Positions 47,901-58,746 of a stretch of DNA of 64,000 nt are shown here, piece after piece (position 1 is the stretch's first letter; each line of letters opens with the position of its first letter). The notes beneath the pieces were generated by a model. It worked only from the letters and a program-made list of their open reading frames with translations, was not told where the DNA came from and did not search any database. The DNA comes from Chrysaora quinquecirrha (lineage: Eukaryota; Cnidaria; Scyphozoa; Semaeostomeae; Pelagiidae): NCBI GenBank assembly GCA_014526335.1, contig JACTAT010000029.1, positions 2,798,105 through 2,862,104 on the forward strand, read 5' to 3'. Made by a program: the position numbers and the translations under genes.

Positions 47901-50834
47901 ATAAAAGCCTCCCTCTAATAAATGCCTCCCTCTAATAAGCGCCTTCTTTTAATAAACGCCTCCCTATGATAAACTCCTCCCTCTATTAAACGCCTTACTC
48001 TAATAAACTCTGATAAACTCCTCCTTCAAATCAAAACCTTCCTTATAATAAATGTCTTCCTCTAATGCCTCTAATAAATACCTCCAGGTCATAAACGCCT
48101 CCCTCTATTACACGCCTCCCTCTAATAATGCCTCCCTGTTTTAATAGTATTTATAATACATGTATCACTCTTATAAATGCCTGTCTGTGATAAACGCCTC
48201 CCTCTGATAAACTCCTCCCTCGTATAAACGCCCCCTTTTAAACACCTTACACTAATAAACTCTGATAAATGACTTCCCCAAATCCTTTCTCTGATTAGCT
48301 CTTCCCTCGAATAATTACCTCCGTCTTATAAACGCCTCCCTCTAATTAACGCCTCTCTCTAATTAACGCTTCCCTCTATTAAACTCCGCCCTAAAATAAA
48401 TGCCTCCCTCTAAAATACGCCTCTTCTAAAAAACGTCTCCCCTTAACATGTAGAAATTGCAATAAACGCCTCCATCAAATAAACGCCTTCTTTCATTAAA
48501 TGCCGTTCAAAGTGTTTGACTACCTTTCGTCTCTTTTCGTAGATCGACAGCTGCAAGTATGCTGATGGCGCTGCAAGTTTTATGGAATCTCCCCAATGCC
48601 TTGGGTACTCCAGATACCGTCTTGTTACACGAGAGCTATGCGATCCGCCAAAACATGAAACACTAAAAGCTGTTCAAAAACACGTGAATACGACGAATGC
48701 GAAATATGTTTTTGTGGCCACTGATAATGATCCTATGATTGAAGACTTGGAAAAAGCATTAGCACCCTTATCTGTGAGTTTTTTTTATTTCTACTTGCAT
48801 TGAGTAGACTGTTGATACCAGAGTTGCAAAAATATTGGACCTTCCTTCAAACCTGGAAATTTTGTAATTGTAACCGACCTTCCTTGCCAAAAAACAGCCA
48901 GACAGACTCCTGCACGCAGGTCCACGCACGAGACAAATATACGTACATAGGGACCTTCCCAGCACGCTTGTATGTTTTAGCGTAAGTGCTACAAAGGTGG
49001 CAATCAGGCTTTTATATCAGGGAGCCTACAATCTTAAGAGGATGATTCATAAATTGATTCCAACTTTCCAAGCTGAAGGATATCACAGCACTGTAGGGAC
49101 CTACAAAGGGTTGACAAGATAGATTTTCTTTCTTTTATTATAATGACCAAGCAAGACTGATTTTTCTACTTTCATTAATTTTGCAACACAACCTGAACAG
49201 ACTGAATTCAGTTTGAATGATTTTTAATAATTCAAGGCATTTTGTTCGTAATTTATTGTCAGCACTTTGAACTAGCTGTAGCAAAAATATTAAAAAATCG
49301 TTTTCCTACAAAACTGTCCTCATTTTTAGCCAAAACCTTCCTCCAAACCAGATGTGTAGGTGTGCAGGGTTTTTGCACCTCTTGTAGATACGTTTGGTTT
49401 TTTTTTGGCTGGGACATTGAAATTGGAATTCTTAAATGGAACGAAGAAGTTTCATTTCGTTGATTAATTCAACCAAAACGTGTTTGATGAGCAATGTTTT
49501 GCGACGTGGCACAACATTTTGCCTGAAATTCGAATATTTCATGCTTGGTATAAAATGTTTAATCGTTTGGCCAAGGCCTTAGTTCAAACAGATTCAGATT
49601 GCTGAGTTGGTGATAACAAGTTTAAAGTCAAAATACTGCTCGACCTGGCACAGCATCCAGAGATGGCGCCAGACAATAAATGTTGGGGAGGTCGATAAGT
49701 TCTCAAGTGCTTACAGAGGTAGTCTTGCAATTTAGTTATTTTCTGTCAATTCATGACCCTGTAAAATTCCCGTGCCGCATGCTCTTTGGACATAAACGCA
49801 GTTTTCAAAGTGCAGAGCTACTAAAAATTTTACAAAGCTCAACATTGAGTCGGGGGAAGGGGAATCTAATTGCCCAAATATATTGTAAAGGGATCGGGTT
49901 TTCAAGGCAATACCTTTACTAATGCGGGTTTTCAAGGTAATAATTATAACATATAGTGTCTCCAATGTTTTTGGCGATGATTGTAGGTCTGATCTTAACC
50001 TTTCCGAACGGAAAGCCATAAAGGAATCTATATCTACATTAGAACAACTTTTAGAGAAAAGTGGAGCGAAAACGATACACCAACGGAATTTACAATTCCT
50101 TATGACGGAGATTTACAAGACATTGAACAATTTAAACCCTGCATACATGGCGGAATTCTTTATAAAAATGGATTTACCGTACAATTTACGTAAAAAAGAT
50201 CTGTGTAAGCTCCCAGCCGCAAAGTCTCTAATGTTTGGAACAAACTCACTTTCATTTAAGGGAAGTTTGATATGGAACTCTCTCAGGGACAATGTTAAAG
50301 GGCCAATACCATTCAAAATTTAAGAAAGAAATACGCCACTGGGATGGCAAAAATTGCACGTGCCATATCTGCGCATAGGCCAAGAGGAGCGTTAATTTAT
50401 CCAGTATTGTCTTTAATATTTGTTGCAATTAAGTTTTAAATTTTAGGTTGGCAGTTGCTTTTAATTAGCATTAGTAGTTTTATAAATTACTTTATTGCTA
50501 TGTATTAACCAACTTTAAATATATATAAAATGAAAAAAAATGAAAAATGAAAGAAAAAGGAATATATCGTGCTTTTATAGCCTTGCAAGTTCGAGGCCGT
50601 TTTGAAAATCATTCTAATTTGAATAGGTAGAAAATTATGGCTAAAAGAAAAAGTTCAATTGTGTTTATAGGTGACAGTACGGTTTCTGAACCCGGAAAGA
50701 CCACAGATCGATCTGGCGATTCTTGGGAAATCAGATCATTTCATTGAAATTGTATTTCATCGTTTACAGCATTCGTGAAGCGTGAACGAGATGTAAATGG
50801 GAAATCATCATCATTTTGGGCCTTTGAGGACTAA
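44948..50834 (+). CDS. POFUT1: GDP-fucose protein O-fucosyltransferase 1, 6 exons, two one-base gaps
   Basis: Exons 44948-45101, 45212-45306, 45625-45913, 47362-47557, 48543-48773 and 50671-50834. The enzyme transfers fucose to Ser/Thr of EGF repeats (for example in Notch) in the ER. A signal peptide ([20 protein letters not shown]) leads into [20 protein letters not shown], the GRFGNQ donor motif, then LNRT (N-glycosylation) and FVGIHLRNE with the catalytic Arg. Next come [21 protein letters not shown] and [14 protein letters not shown] with NCISSFTAF. Exon 3 is one base short at the T-run 45802-45804, since the frame changes from MKEG to [14 protein letters not shown]. Exon 6 is one base short at 50746, between SDHFI and NCISS. 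Splice phases demand both bases; restored length is about 376 aa (human about 388). The C-terminus ends FWAFED, without the usual KDEL-like tail. A pseudogene cannot be excluded. Confidence 0.9.
45914..47361. other. POFUT1 intron 3
   Basis: About 46115-46200 and 46245-46320 share GAAAAGTTACTGGGC and GGAACTTTTAACCCCTCACC phrases as a duplicated block. 47145-47280 is a SINE-like copy. The antisense frame at 46735-46959 has no recognisable domain. Confidence 0.5.
47145..47280 (+). repeat. 'GTGGCCTAATCC' SINE-like family, copy 5 (5' truncated)
   Basis: GAGGAGCTCAGTGAGGTTTG, a degenerate B-box GGGTTCGATCCC, GCGTCTCATCCAGGGTCAAT and GATCCTAGTAACTGGG match the family. The diagnostic 5' phrase is missing. 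It ends about 80 bases before POFUT1 exon 4. Confidence 0.6.
47585..48500 (+). repeat. Degenerate TAATAAACGCCTCCCTC minisatellite
   Basis: About 900 bp of roughly 17-18-bp units (CTCTAATAAACGCCTCC with AAATGCC, AACTCC and TACTC variants) fill POFUT1 intron 4 almost completely. Similar phrases appear at 10730-10765, 27640-27960, 29800-30040 and 50900-51010. Confidence 0.88.
48774..50670. other. POFUT1 intron 5 with repeat fragments
   Basis: Contains an AAACGTTTTGC/GTTTAATCGTTTGGCC fragment (about 49480-49575), the LINE tail described separately (49922-50330) and otherwise AT-rich DNA. No extra POFUT1 exon is needed, because exon 5 and exon 6 phases match. Confidence 0.5.
49922..50330 (+). mobile_element. 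Non-LTR retrotransposon 3' coding fragment
   Basis: Encodes [20 protein letters not shown], then [20 protein letters not shown] and GPIPF. This is the conserved segment downstream of reverse transcriptase in CR1/RTE/jockey-like LINEs ('Y.LR...L..P...T...S..Y/F.GS.IWNSLP..IK'). Only the tail is present, a typical 5'-truncated insertion within POFUT1 intron 5. No reverse transcriptase catalytic motif is seen. Confidence 0.75.
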
Positions 50835-53186
50835 ATGCGCCTTGTTAAGATCAGAACGGATCTGTGGATTGGGTAAGTGTTTTTTGTAGCTCTTATAACG
50901 TATCCCCTTGGTAAACGCCCTCACTTGACTAAGCGCGTCCTTTGAATAAGTGCCAATGTATGTGCCAGATTTTAGTGTAAACCCCTTCCTTAAATAATCG
51001 CCCACTTTCTTCCAAAGATAAGAAAAGTGGCATGTTTTCAATAGATGTTTCCACAATGGCATACCACAATAGATGGGATTCGAATCAAACGACAAAAGAG
51101 CCTACGGCTTTCTAACTGAGCTGTAGAGCACAATAAAATCGCTGAGTAACTCTCCAAATCATTTAGCCCAAGGCTGTCCTCGTTTGACATTTTGTGTCTA
51201 GGCTATATTGAACTTTCTTCAGCACCATAAATATTTGTATTTATTTTATCGTGAATGGCGAACACTAGGATTTGGCATACCGCGATAGATGGGCTTCGAA
51301 ACTGGACAGCATGACAGGAGAGCCAACGACGTTTCCACTGAGCGATAGAGCTGAATTAAATTGCCGAGTAAACCTCCAAATCCTACAGCCCAAGGCTCTC
51401 CTCCCGCTTTGCTTTAATGTTTCGGCTTTGTCGAGCCTTCTTCGGCACCATTACTTTTTGCATACATATATTCGTCAACAAACCGTAATGGCAAAGACTA
51501 GGATAGATTTTTCCACTGGTGGCATACCACAGTGGATGGGATTGGTAGCTATTGGTAGCTAGCTTTTGTTAAATAATCTCGCAATTAACTGCTTCTAAAT
51601 AATACTGCAGTGTGAATCCAGTCTTACTCATGGACGCGTGATTTTTGTTCATAACGACCAGAGTCACCGTGATAATAAACGACAATATGAAAATCAATTT
51701 GATTTTTTATTTCATTTTCATTTTTCTTTTCGTAACTCAAAATAATACTAAAGTGACATTTCCCCATTTTCACCTTAAAATTATTGTAAATTCAGTAATA
51801 AATTCGTTATACGACGTTTTTATCTTCTTCCTTCAATATTCATCACTTGATCTTGAAAATGGTGCAACGCAGACTTTACCAGGGGGATCCTTGCATGTGC
51901 TGTAACGTGGTTCCTTCATTGTTTCTTCGAGCTTTAGGTCCAGCTCTAAAACAAAACACCCGTATCAATTCAGGTGTAGCCTACATATAACCCTATCTGG
52001 GCGTTTCAGAACATTGTCAACCCTAGGCGTGCCCCTAATTTACCTCAGCTAGTATTTGAGAAAGAACATCCAGAATAGACCTTTTCAAAGAGGTCTGGGT
52101 CGGTGCGAAATTTTTCTGGACGATGGTGGTCACCTTAAGTAAGGGCATTGACTATTGTAGGGGAGTCCTTTCCGCGTGCAGTGACCGGGGATGGAGTCGC
52201 TTTAGGAGAGTTTGTGCAGCAAATTTTCTTAAAATTCACGAAAGATGGAAGAGAAAGAGATAAGGAATCTGCAACAATAAATGTCGAAAGTATCTGCGAA
52301 ACTCAACAAGATGCTAGTAACTCACAAAAAGGAAAATGCATCCTTGAGCAGATAAGCTAGAAGGTGAATTGAAAAAAAAACTGGCTGCACTACCTCCCCT
52401 AAAGCGACCCCAACCGCGGGTGTTGCAAGCAGAAACGATCCCCTTGCTCAAAATATCCGCCATATTCCAGAAAAATGTCGTGTCGACCCAGACCTCTTTG
52501 AAAAGTTTTATTGGTTTCAGCTGTCTAGTACAAAAAGAACAAGTCTAAGAAAAATAATGATTGCTTACCAACCCTACTGTCTTGATTCTCGAAACGAGAT
52601 TTCAGGACATCGAAAAAGAGCGGAAGCGTACCTGATCATTCCACGAAGTTTTTTGTCTGACACTCCTCAGTTAACGTTCGAAACAGACCGAACTTTATTA
52701 CCCAAATGCGCATCGAAATGCGCAAATTAGAAAGTCACACGGTCCAGAAAAGCACCAAACCTTCCTGTAACCTCAAATCTGGGTTTGAAAACCTTCCTAA
52801 TATTTTACGGGCCCGAACTTGAGTTTACTACCTCCATAGTCAATGCTATCTCTGAGGAAGAGTCTAAGGATAAATAACGTAGTTCCACTATATTGATAAC
52901 TCAACGTTTTTAAACTTGACGTCCATTTCAGAGGATGCAATGTCAGTTCAGTTATTAAGAACGAAAAAACCCTTCGTTCTTTTTTCTACCATGCCATCCT
53001 TAATTTCTTCAAGTTTTTACTACATTTAGAGTAAAATATTTTCCTTCCTAATTTTCCCGCAGGGTCTCGTGGTTATCTGGACTCGTCAATAGTCAAGCTG
53101 AATTGATGCAACCATCGTAATTTCCCTTAGCAATTCAAGGCTGAAGTCCAAAATGTATAATTGTGTAAAATGGGGTTAATAGTACA
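50835..53186. other. Convergent region between POFUT1 and the tyrosinase gene
   Basis: 50900-51010 has AAACGCCC/AATAAGTGCC phrases. 51050-51540 is a multi-copy tRNA-SINE block. 52630-52740 is a relic of the GGGCATACTTAAAAGC family (TTTTTTGTCTGACACTCCTC). The frame at 52148-52360 lacks recognisable motifs. 'CAGACCTCTTTGAAAAGG' at about 43055-43072 is answered by CCTTTTCAAAGAGGTCTGG near 52080, so it is a dispersed repeat. Confidence 0.5.
51050..51545 (-). repeat. Tandem copies of the tRNA-derived SINE
   Basis: Two successive copies on the - strand, each about 230 bp, begin GGCATACCACAATAGATGGG (51058) and GGCATACCGCGATAGATGGG (51275). A third start follows, GGCATACCACAGTGGATGGG (51520). The A-box complement CTGAGC(T/G)(A/G)TAGAG and the B-box complement GGGATTCGAA are visible, as is CAGCCCAAGGCT. 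It is the same family as 1036-1390. Confidence 0.65.
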
Positions 53187-56100
53187 TCAAAACAACAAAC
53201 CGTAAACTTTCGGATCCAATCGACCAGTCAAGAAATCCTCATATTTGACTTTCACGCTTTCTCCTTGGTCATTGCTTTCGATGAATCTATTTGACCGATA
53301 CTTGCTGCCATGTAGTTCAGTAATGTGGCTTCTTAGATAATTGTTTGCACACCCAGGGAACCGTTGTTGCCATCGATACCAAATGTTGTCAAGGAAACCA
53401 TGATGGAGGAAGAACTCTGGTGCATTCCCGGCGTAATCAGAGCACATTGTTCCTCCTACAAGGGTAATAACAGCAAAATTACCTTATAAAGACATCAGCA
53501 GTGAAATTTACAGTGCTTGGGTCTCACAAAACGATCAAACAGAGTAAGGTTCTGAGCAAACGATCAAACATTGTTTGTCAAACATTTGAAATTTGCTTGT
53601 CAAGCAATTTTACCGTTTTGCCACGTTGAAAAACAATGCTTGTCAAACTTTTTGCTTTCGTCAAAAAATTTTTATTGATTTTTTTTCATCGAATATAGTG
53701 ATTTTTCGATCTTGTCAAGCAATGTTTTAAGACATGTTTAAACGCTCAAACGTAGATTTACAAGCAAATTTCAAATGTTTGACAAACAATGTTGGATTGT
53801 TTGCCTAGGGCATAAGGGAAATTTTGCGGTCCGACAGGCAAAGATCTGAGAAAGATGTATAAGAGCAAAGAGAATCTCATGCCACATCCAAGGCACGCCT
53901 GATTTTGATTATTAAGTGAGGAAGGTTTTGGGCTTCGCGTATTTTCGTGTTGAGGAAGATTGAGTATATTTTGTGGACACTGCGATCAAAAATTGTCTCG
54001 ATCAATGTTTGAACTACGTTTCTTGACAGCTTTCTCGTAGCATTGCTTGACAAGCAGAGTATGCTATTGCAAAATTAAGCTAGAAGCAAAGTGTCTCTAA
54101 GTATGTCAGAAGCGAAACTTTTGCCCAGCAGTGTATGAAACGTAGCCAAAGAGTTTCACAAAGATATGTCACAAACGGTCTTTGACAAACAATCCTGATC
54201 TTTTGCCCAGGACCCTGTACTTAAGTCCGGCAGAACGCTCCCGACATTCTCCAAACCATGCACCATTGTCGCACGTTGTTGGGCCTCGTTGGCTCTTTGG
54301 GCGGCTAAACACTCTCAAAAATGACTCCAAACATTGTTGGATGTTGTCGGGGAAAATACAAGGCCTGGCGTCAAAATCTTGCTGTGGTGTGTAATCATGT
54401 AGTTTGAAGTTTTTGGTTGCAATGTGTGCTTTTTTAAGGTTTGAAAAACCAATGAAATGTATAAATAGAGCTAAATAGAAACGTTCTAGTTACAGAAGCT
54501 GTTACTTTTCTGTGTCTGTTAGCCCTCAAACATTGTTTGTAAAACATTTGAAATTTGCCTATCAAGGAAAATGTTCTACCGTTTGGCCACGTTGCAAAAA
54601 CAATGCTCGTCAAACATATTCTGACTGCGTAATGTTTTCGATTTTTTCAAGAACATGCACAGCGTGTCTTGCTTATCTGTGCTTGGTGACGTGGCCAAAT
54701 GTTCAAACAATGCTTGATAAGCAAATTCTAAACGTTTGACAAGCAATGTTTGATCGTTTAGCCCGGGACTTAAGACTACGTTATGTACATATCTATCCTG
54801 TTCTGTTGTACATGCGAACCAAGAATCAAAGGAAATTTAGATATTCATATACATACCAACATAGTTGTGAACATCATTATGGTATATCTTTCTAACTCTC
54901 CATTCAAAGATGTCATATTTTGAACATGGAAGGTTCAGCGTGTTTAGGATGTGAGATACGTTCTTAGGAGCATGATTGAATGCTCGTCGTAAGCACCTCC
55001 TATGTTTAGCAGTGGTATAAAAAGACTGGGTGTAATCTTTGCATAATGTTAGAACTCGATACGTCGCCGATACCTCGTGATTTGACACTGTTTTTCCCGG
55101 TGGCTTCCACGAGCCATCACGAAATACGCCCGATTTTACACAGAAAGAATCTTGTAAATCTCCGTTTCCACCAAGACCATCTAAAAACAGAAATATTCGT
55201 CATGAATTGCCAAACACTAAGATAGATTTTCCACAAGTGGCAGGCATACCATAATAGATGGGATTGGGACTGCATGATCAGAGAGCAAACGAAATTTCCA
55301 ATGAGCTCTAGAAGACAGAAATTGCGTTTAATTAGATGGACAGGATTTTCCTAAGATACCGCATTTCAATTTAGTATCATGTTTTAATTTCAGCTTTTTT
55401 GTGCATGGTAATCGATTCAATAATACTCAAACAAAGAGATTTTTAGGGAGAGGATATCTTAGCCAGTTTCAGAGAGTCTCAACGCACGGACTGTAAGTTC
55501 AGCGACTAATTAAAAAATGGTTTTTTGATAATGATCGGGACAAACACTTTTCAAAGATGCACAACCTTAGTGCCAGGATTTTAAGTTCGAAGTTCCATCG
55601 AGTGTCCCTAATAAAGCAAAATGTCCTAAAATAGACAGGTTTTCTAAAGTATCCCGAAAAAGAAAACAAGTGTCCAAGAAAACAAGTGCCTCAAAAGAAA
55701 AAACGGTTTCCGAAAGCGTCCTAAACAAAACAAGTGTCCCAAATGGAAGCTAAGTGTCCCAAGAAAATTTTAGATGGACTGTTTTACTCACATTCGTCCT
55801 CTCTCCAGATTCGCTTTCCTTTTTCAAACGCCACATCTGAATAGAAACTCCAATCCCAGAATGGTACAGTAATTGTGCAGTCGATTTCTTTCATCAAATT
55901 CTCAAATTCATAAATATACCATCGATGCCATGGGAAAAAATGCTCCTTGTTGTGTATTCCTTTCCAGAAATAATAAGCATGCTTATATATGAATGGCTTA
56001 AATCTTGACTTTATTGGTTCTCTGGTAGTCAATTTGAGATACGCCTTTATGTATTTCTTTCTATCTGGCAATGATAAGGATGTGAATTCCCTTCTTATTC

Positions 56101-57649
56101 TGTAGCAGTCAGTCAGAACTCCATCGATACATTTACACTGGCGGCTACACTCATCTGTTACATTCTTACCAGTTGCAGAGCATAGACCATAAGCTGAAAA
56201 TAAATGCATAAAGTAAAAACCCTCGTAACAGAATATGACACGTAGGCACGTTCGTAACGTGCAAAGCTTTAGCACGTTGGTACGTAGTAAAATATGGCAT
56301 GAAGGGCCTAGGCACCTTGAACCGCTGGCATGTACAAAGCTTTTGCATGTTGCACGTAACAAAAAATGGCACATAGGCACCTTGGTGTGCTAGAATGTAC
56401 AGAGTTTTGGAATGGTGATACGTACTAAAATACGGCACGTAGGCACGTTGATATGCTGGCACGTACAAAGCTTTTGCACGTTGGCACTTACGGAAATATG
56501 ACGCGTAGGTTCTTTGGAACACTGGTACGAACAAAGTGTTGGCACGTTAGCACTTACGAAAATACGGCACGTTGGCACACTTGCACATACCAAGTTCTGG
56601 CACGTTGGCACGTACGGAAGTATGGCACGCAGGCACGGTGGTACGCTTACACGTGCTGTGCAATCATGCAATTATGTCGCGAATTTGTAAACCATGAAAT
56701 CGCAGGCCGTACCAAGAGATTTCACCCCACACGCTTGAGCTTACATCCACGCACAAAATCAGGCATAAAAGGTGGGTAGATAGTTAACGTAACACGCAGA
56801 GCCGCTTAACAATTTGATTTCTGCTAGAGCAATTTGGTTTGTGATTTCAAAGGGTCGTACACCTCTTGGGAATTTTTTCGCACAGCGTTCTGTCTATCAG
56901 TTCACAATGTGAACCCATTCATATCCATTTTATACTTATTGCTGTCTGATTAATAAATTTAACAATACATTTTACAGTAGCAGGTCAACTTGCCCCACTA
57001 CCAACTCGCCCCGCCTTAACATGGTCAAGTTGGACCTCTTTCAAGTCAAGTCGCCCCAGGTGTTTGTACAATTCATCCCATTTGTCAAGTCAACTCGCAC
57101 CACCATTAAATAAATGATAGAAAACGATAAAATTGAGTGAGTCTATCAGTGTGATAAAAGGGGGCTCCGCCCCTAACTTTAAACATTCATAGTTCAGTGG
57201 GGGCGAGTTGGCTTTGAAGGTGGGGCGAGTTAATCTTGAAATTGGGGCGAGTTGACTTTAAAGTGGGGCGAGTTAGCAATGGGGCGAGTTGGTAGTGGGC
57301 CGAGTTGATTAGAAACCAATTTTACTTGCCTTTATTTTCAGTTAATAACTGAAGTATTTTCTGTTCCACTCTTGAACCTCGATTCAACATAAATACATGC
57401 GTTTCGATTGGACAATTCGCCAATCGTTCCAACTCCAACATCTCAGGCCGTTTTCCAATTCCAAATGCAAATATCTTTACCCCTATTCGCCACAGGCTAT
57501 GCAACTTTCTGCTCGGAGCATTTCCATCGTTCCACTTTCCATCAGAGAATATATATACTTCTTTTTCTTTTGCAAATCCTTTGTAGTTGTCGAAAAGGTA
57601 AACAGCTTTTTCCAGCGCACTGTTTAAATTGGTTTTACCTCTCAATGGC
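53187..57649 (-). CDS. vWA-tyrosinase protein, last 4 exons (5' partial)
   Basis: Exons 57649-57330, 56193-55792, 55180-54857 and 53455-53187 (stop) join in phase 1 throughout, giving about 437 residues. Exon 1 is the second half of a von Willebrand A domain (LRGKTNLNSALEKAVYLF, EVYIFSDGKWND, IGVKIFAFGIG). Exon 2 has a Cys-rich segment (CSRQCKCIDGVLTDC) and the CuA site, with His in IYKHAYYF and EHFFPWHRWYIYEFENLMKE. Exons 3-4 carry CuB: HNDVHNYVGGTMC and PEFFLHHGFLDNIWYRWQ. All six copper His are present, so a type-3 copper oxidase is likely. Animal tyrosinases oxidise phenols for pigment, cuticle or shell matrix; the role here is unknown. The vWA start and any signal peptide lie upstream and were not found. 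The first intron has a GC donor. Confidence 0.88.
53523..53812. mobile_element. Inverted-repeat element, 'AAACGATCAAACATTG' family
   Basis: AAACGATCAAACATTGTTTG at the left and CAAACAATGTTGGATTGTTT at the right are inverted, and GAAATTTGCTTGTCAAGCAA has an inverted partner (TTTACAAGCAAATTTCAAAT). It lies in tyrosinase intron 3, near the 54518-54772 copy. Confidence 0.65.
54518..54772. mobile_element. Inverted-repeat element, 'AAACGATCAAACATTG' family, best copy
   Basis: Begins GCCCTCAAACATTGTTTGTA and ends CAATGTTTGATCGTTTAGCC then CGGG. The interior has GTTTGGCCACGTTGCAAAAA and GTGACGTGGCCAAATG. About 255 bp, within tyrosinase intron 3. Fragments elsewhere (22590-22660, 23045-23110, 49480-49575) belong to this family. 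Confidence 0.7.
56228..56660. repeat. Minisatellite of about 66-bp units, seven copies
   Basis: TATGGCACG/TACGGCACG phrases recur at about 56234, 56293, 56365, 56431, 56497, 56563 and 56621, mostly 66 bp apart. Each is followed by GTAGGCACGTTGG and CGTACAAAGCTTTTGCACGT. It starts about 35 bases upstream of tyrosinase exon 2 in that gene's intron 1. The open frames on both strands (for example 56166-56534 -) are products of the repeat. Confidence 0.88.
56978..57311. mobile_element. Inverted-repeat element with GGGGCGAGTTG phrases
   Basis: Left TAGCAGGTCAACTTGCCCCA and CTACCAACTCGCCCC are answered at the right by GGGGCGAGTTGGTAGTGGGC and CGAGTTGATTAG. Between them GGGGCGAGTTGACTT is repeated several times. 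It ends about 18 bases from the GC donor of the tyrosinase vWA exon (57329). Confidence 0.68.
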
Positions 57650-58083
57650 CTAAAATACAGATCATTTCGTATGAATTATGAGGGTAGACTTTGTTACTCT
57701 CCAGTTCGTAAAAAACGGAGGGGTGGAGTTTATTTTTGGAATTTTTTCAAGACCCCGTAGCTTATTAGGACCCCCGTCTAAAACACTTGTAAAATTGGGC
57801 TCGGCCAAAGCAATCTTTATCACAGAGTTATATCAGTTCAACAAGAAAACCCGTTTATTGTGACCCCCTTTTACACATAATTATGAACCCTGGAGAGCGT
57901 TCCTCAACAGTGCTCAAAAGGCTCATTGGACATTGCCAATGCAAATGGGCATTGTAGCTATTGTGAAAAGTCAAGAGCATTCTCAGTAGCTTGTGTTCGT
58001 TTGCAGATACAATTCGAATAGCTTTTCTTTGCCTTAAAATCTGACACTGAAAATCGGTCAGCAGACATATCCTGCTTTTGGTA

Positions 58084-58549
58084 TACACGCTTTTTTTTAT
58101 AAGGAACCACTTTATAAGGAACCTACATGTAGAAGGCCCGAAAATTTAAAGAACTTATACTACTAAAGCGAAAATCATTAAGGAACTTTTGAATGTTGAA
58201 TACTTTTATCACTGCAAATAATCAAGAATTTTAAAGCCGGTGCCATTCATTTGCAGTCAAAAATCACATAAATTGTCGTTAAGCATGTATCCAATGTTTC
58301 TTTGAGTAGTCTCGAGCTTTGCTCACATGCAAATGTCTCTCTTTTATTGTTAAGACCACTGTATGTGCAGTTAAAGTTAAGGAACTATTAAGGAACTTTT
58401 GGAACTACAATTGCCTCCTCCAAAAATAAGGAAAAGAACTAGGCTTGAGGTAGGTTCCAAAAATAAGGAATGGGTTTGTTTTTAAGAACTGAGTAACGCC
58501 AATAATATTACTGAGGTAGGTTCCTTATACCAAAAAAAGAAATCGTGTA
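58084..58549. mobile_element. MITE, TACACGC family, copy 3
   Basis: Begins TACACGCTTTTTTTTATAAG and ends GGTTCCTTATACCAAAAAAA then CGTGTA. Internal GAAGGCCCGAAAATTTAAAG and TAAGGAACTTTTGGAAC are found in reverse orientation in copy 4, 200 bases downstream. Confidence 0.75.
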
Positions 58550-58746
58550 AACGGAGTCCTTTGAAAAGATTTTGCCCTGGCGATGGGTTGTCGGTTTACA
58601 TGTTAAAAATGTTTGCCCTGGTTATGGGTCCGCCCTATTGATTCTCAAAGAAACTTGTAAACTAGCCCCTAAATAGCAGTTATGCCCCGTAGACTAAGTG
58701 CAAGGTTTTCAGGTGCACTGCACTACTTGAAAAACTGTAGCTGATC

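Noticed and set aside
49922..50323. New host gene of 133 codons
   Set aside because: Its second half is the conserved post-reverse-transcriptase segment of LINEs, so it is a truncated retrotransposon inside a POFUT1 intron.
56166..56671. Cys/His-rich repeat proteins on either strand (for example TCQHINVPTCRILV)
   Set aside because: Translations of the 66-bp minisatellite next to tyrosinase exon 2; no start, splice or family support.
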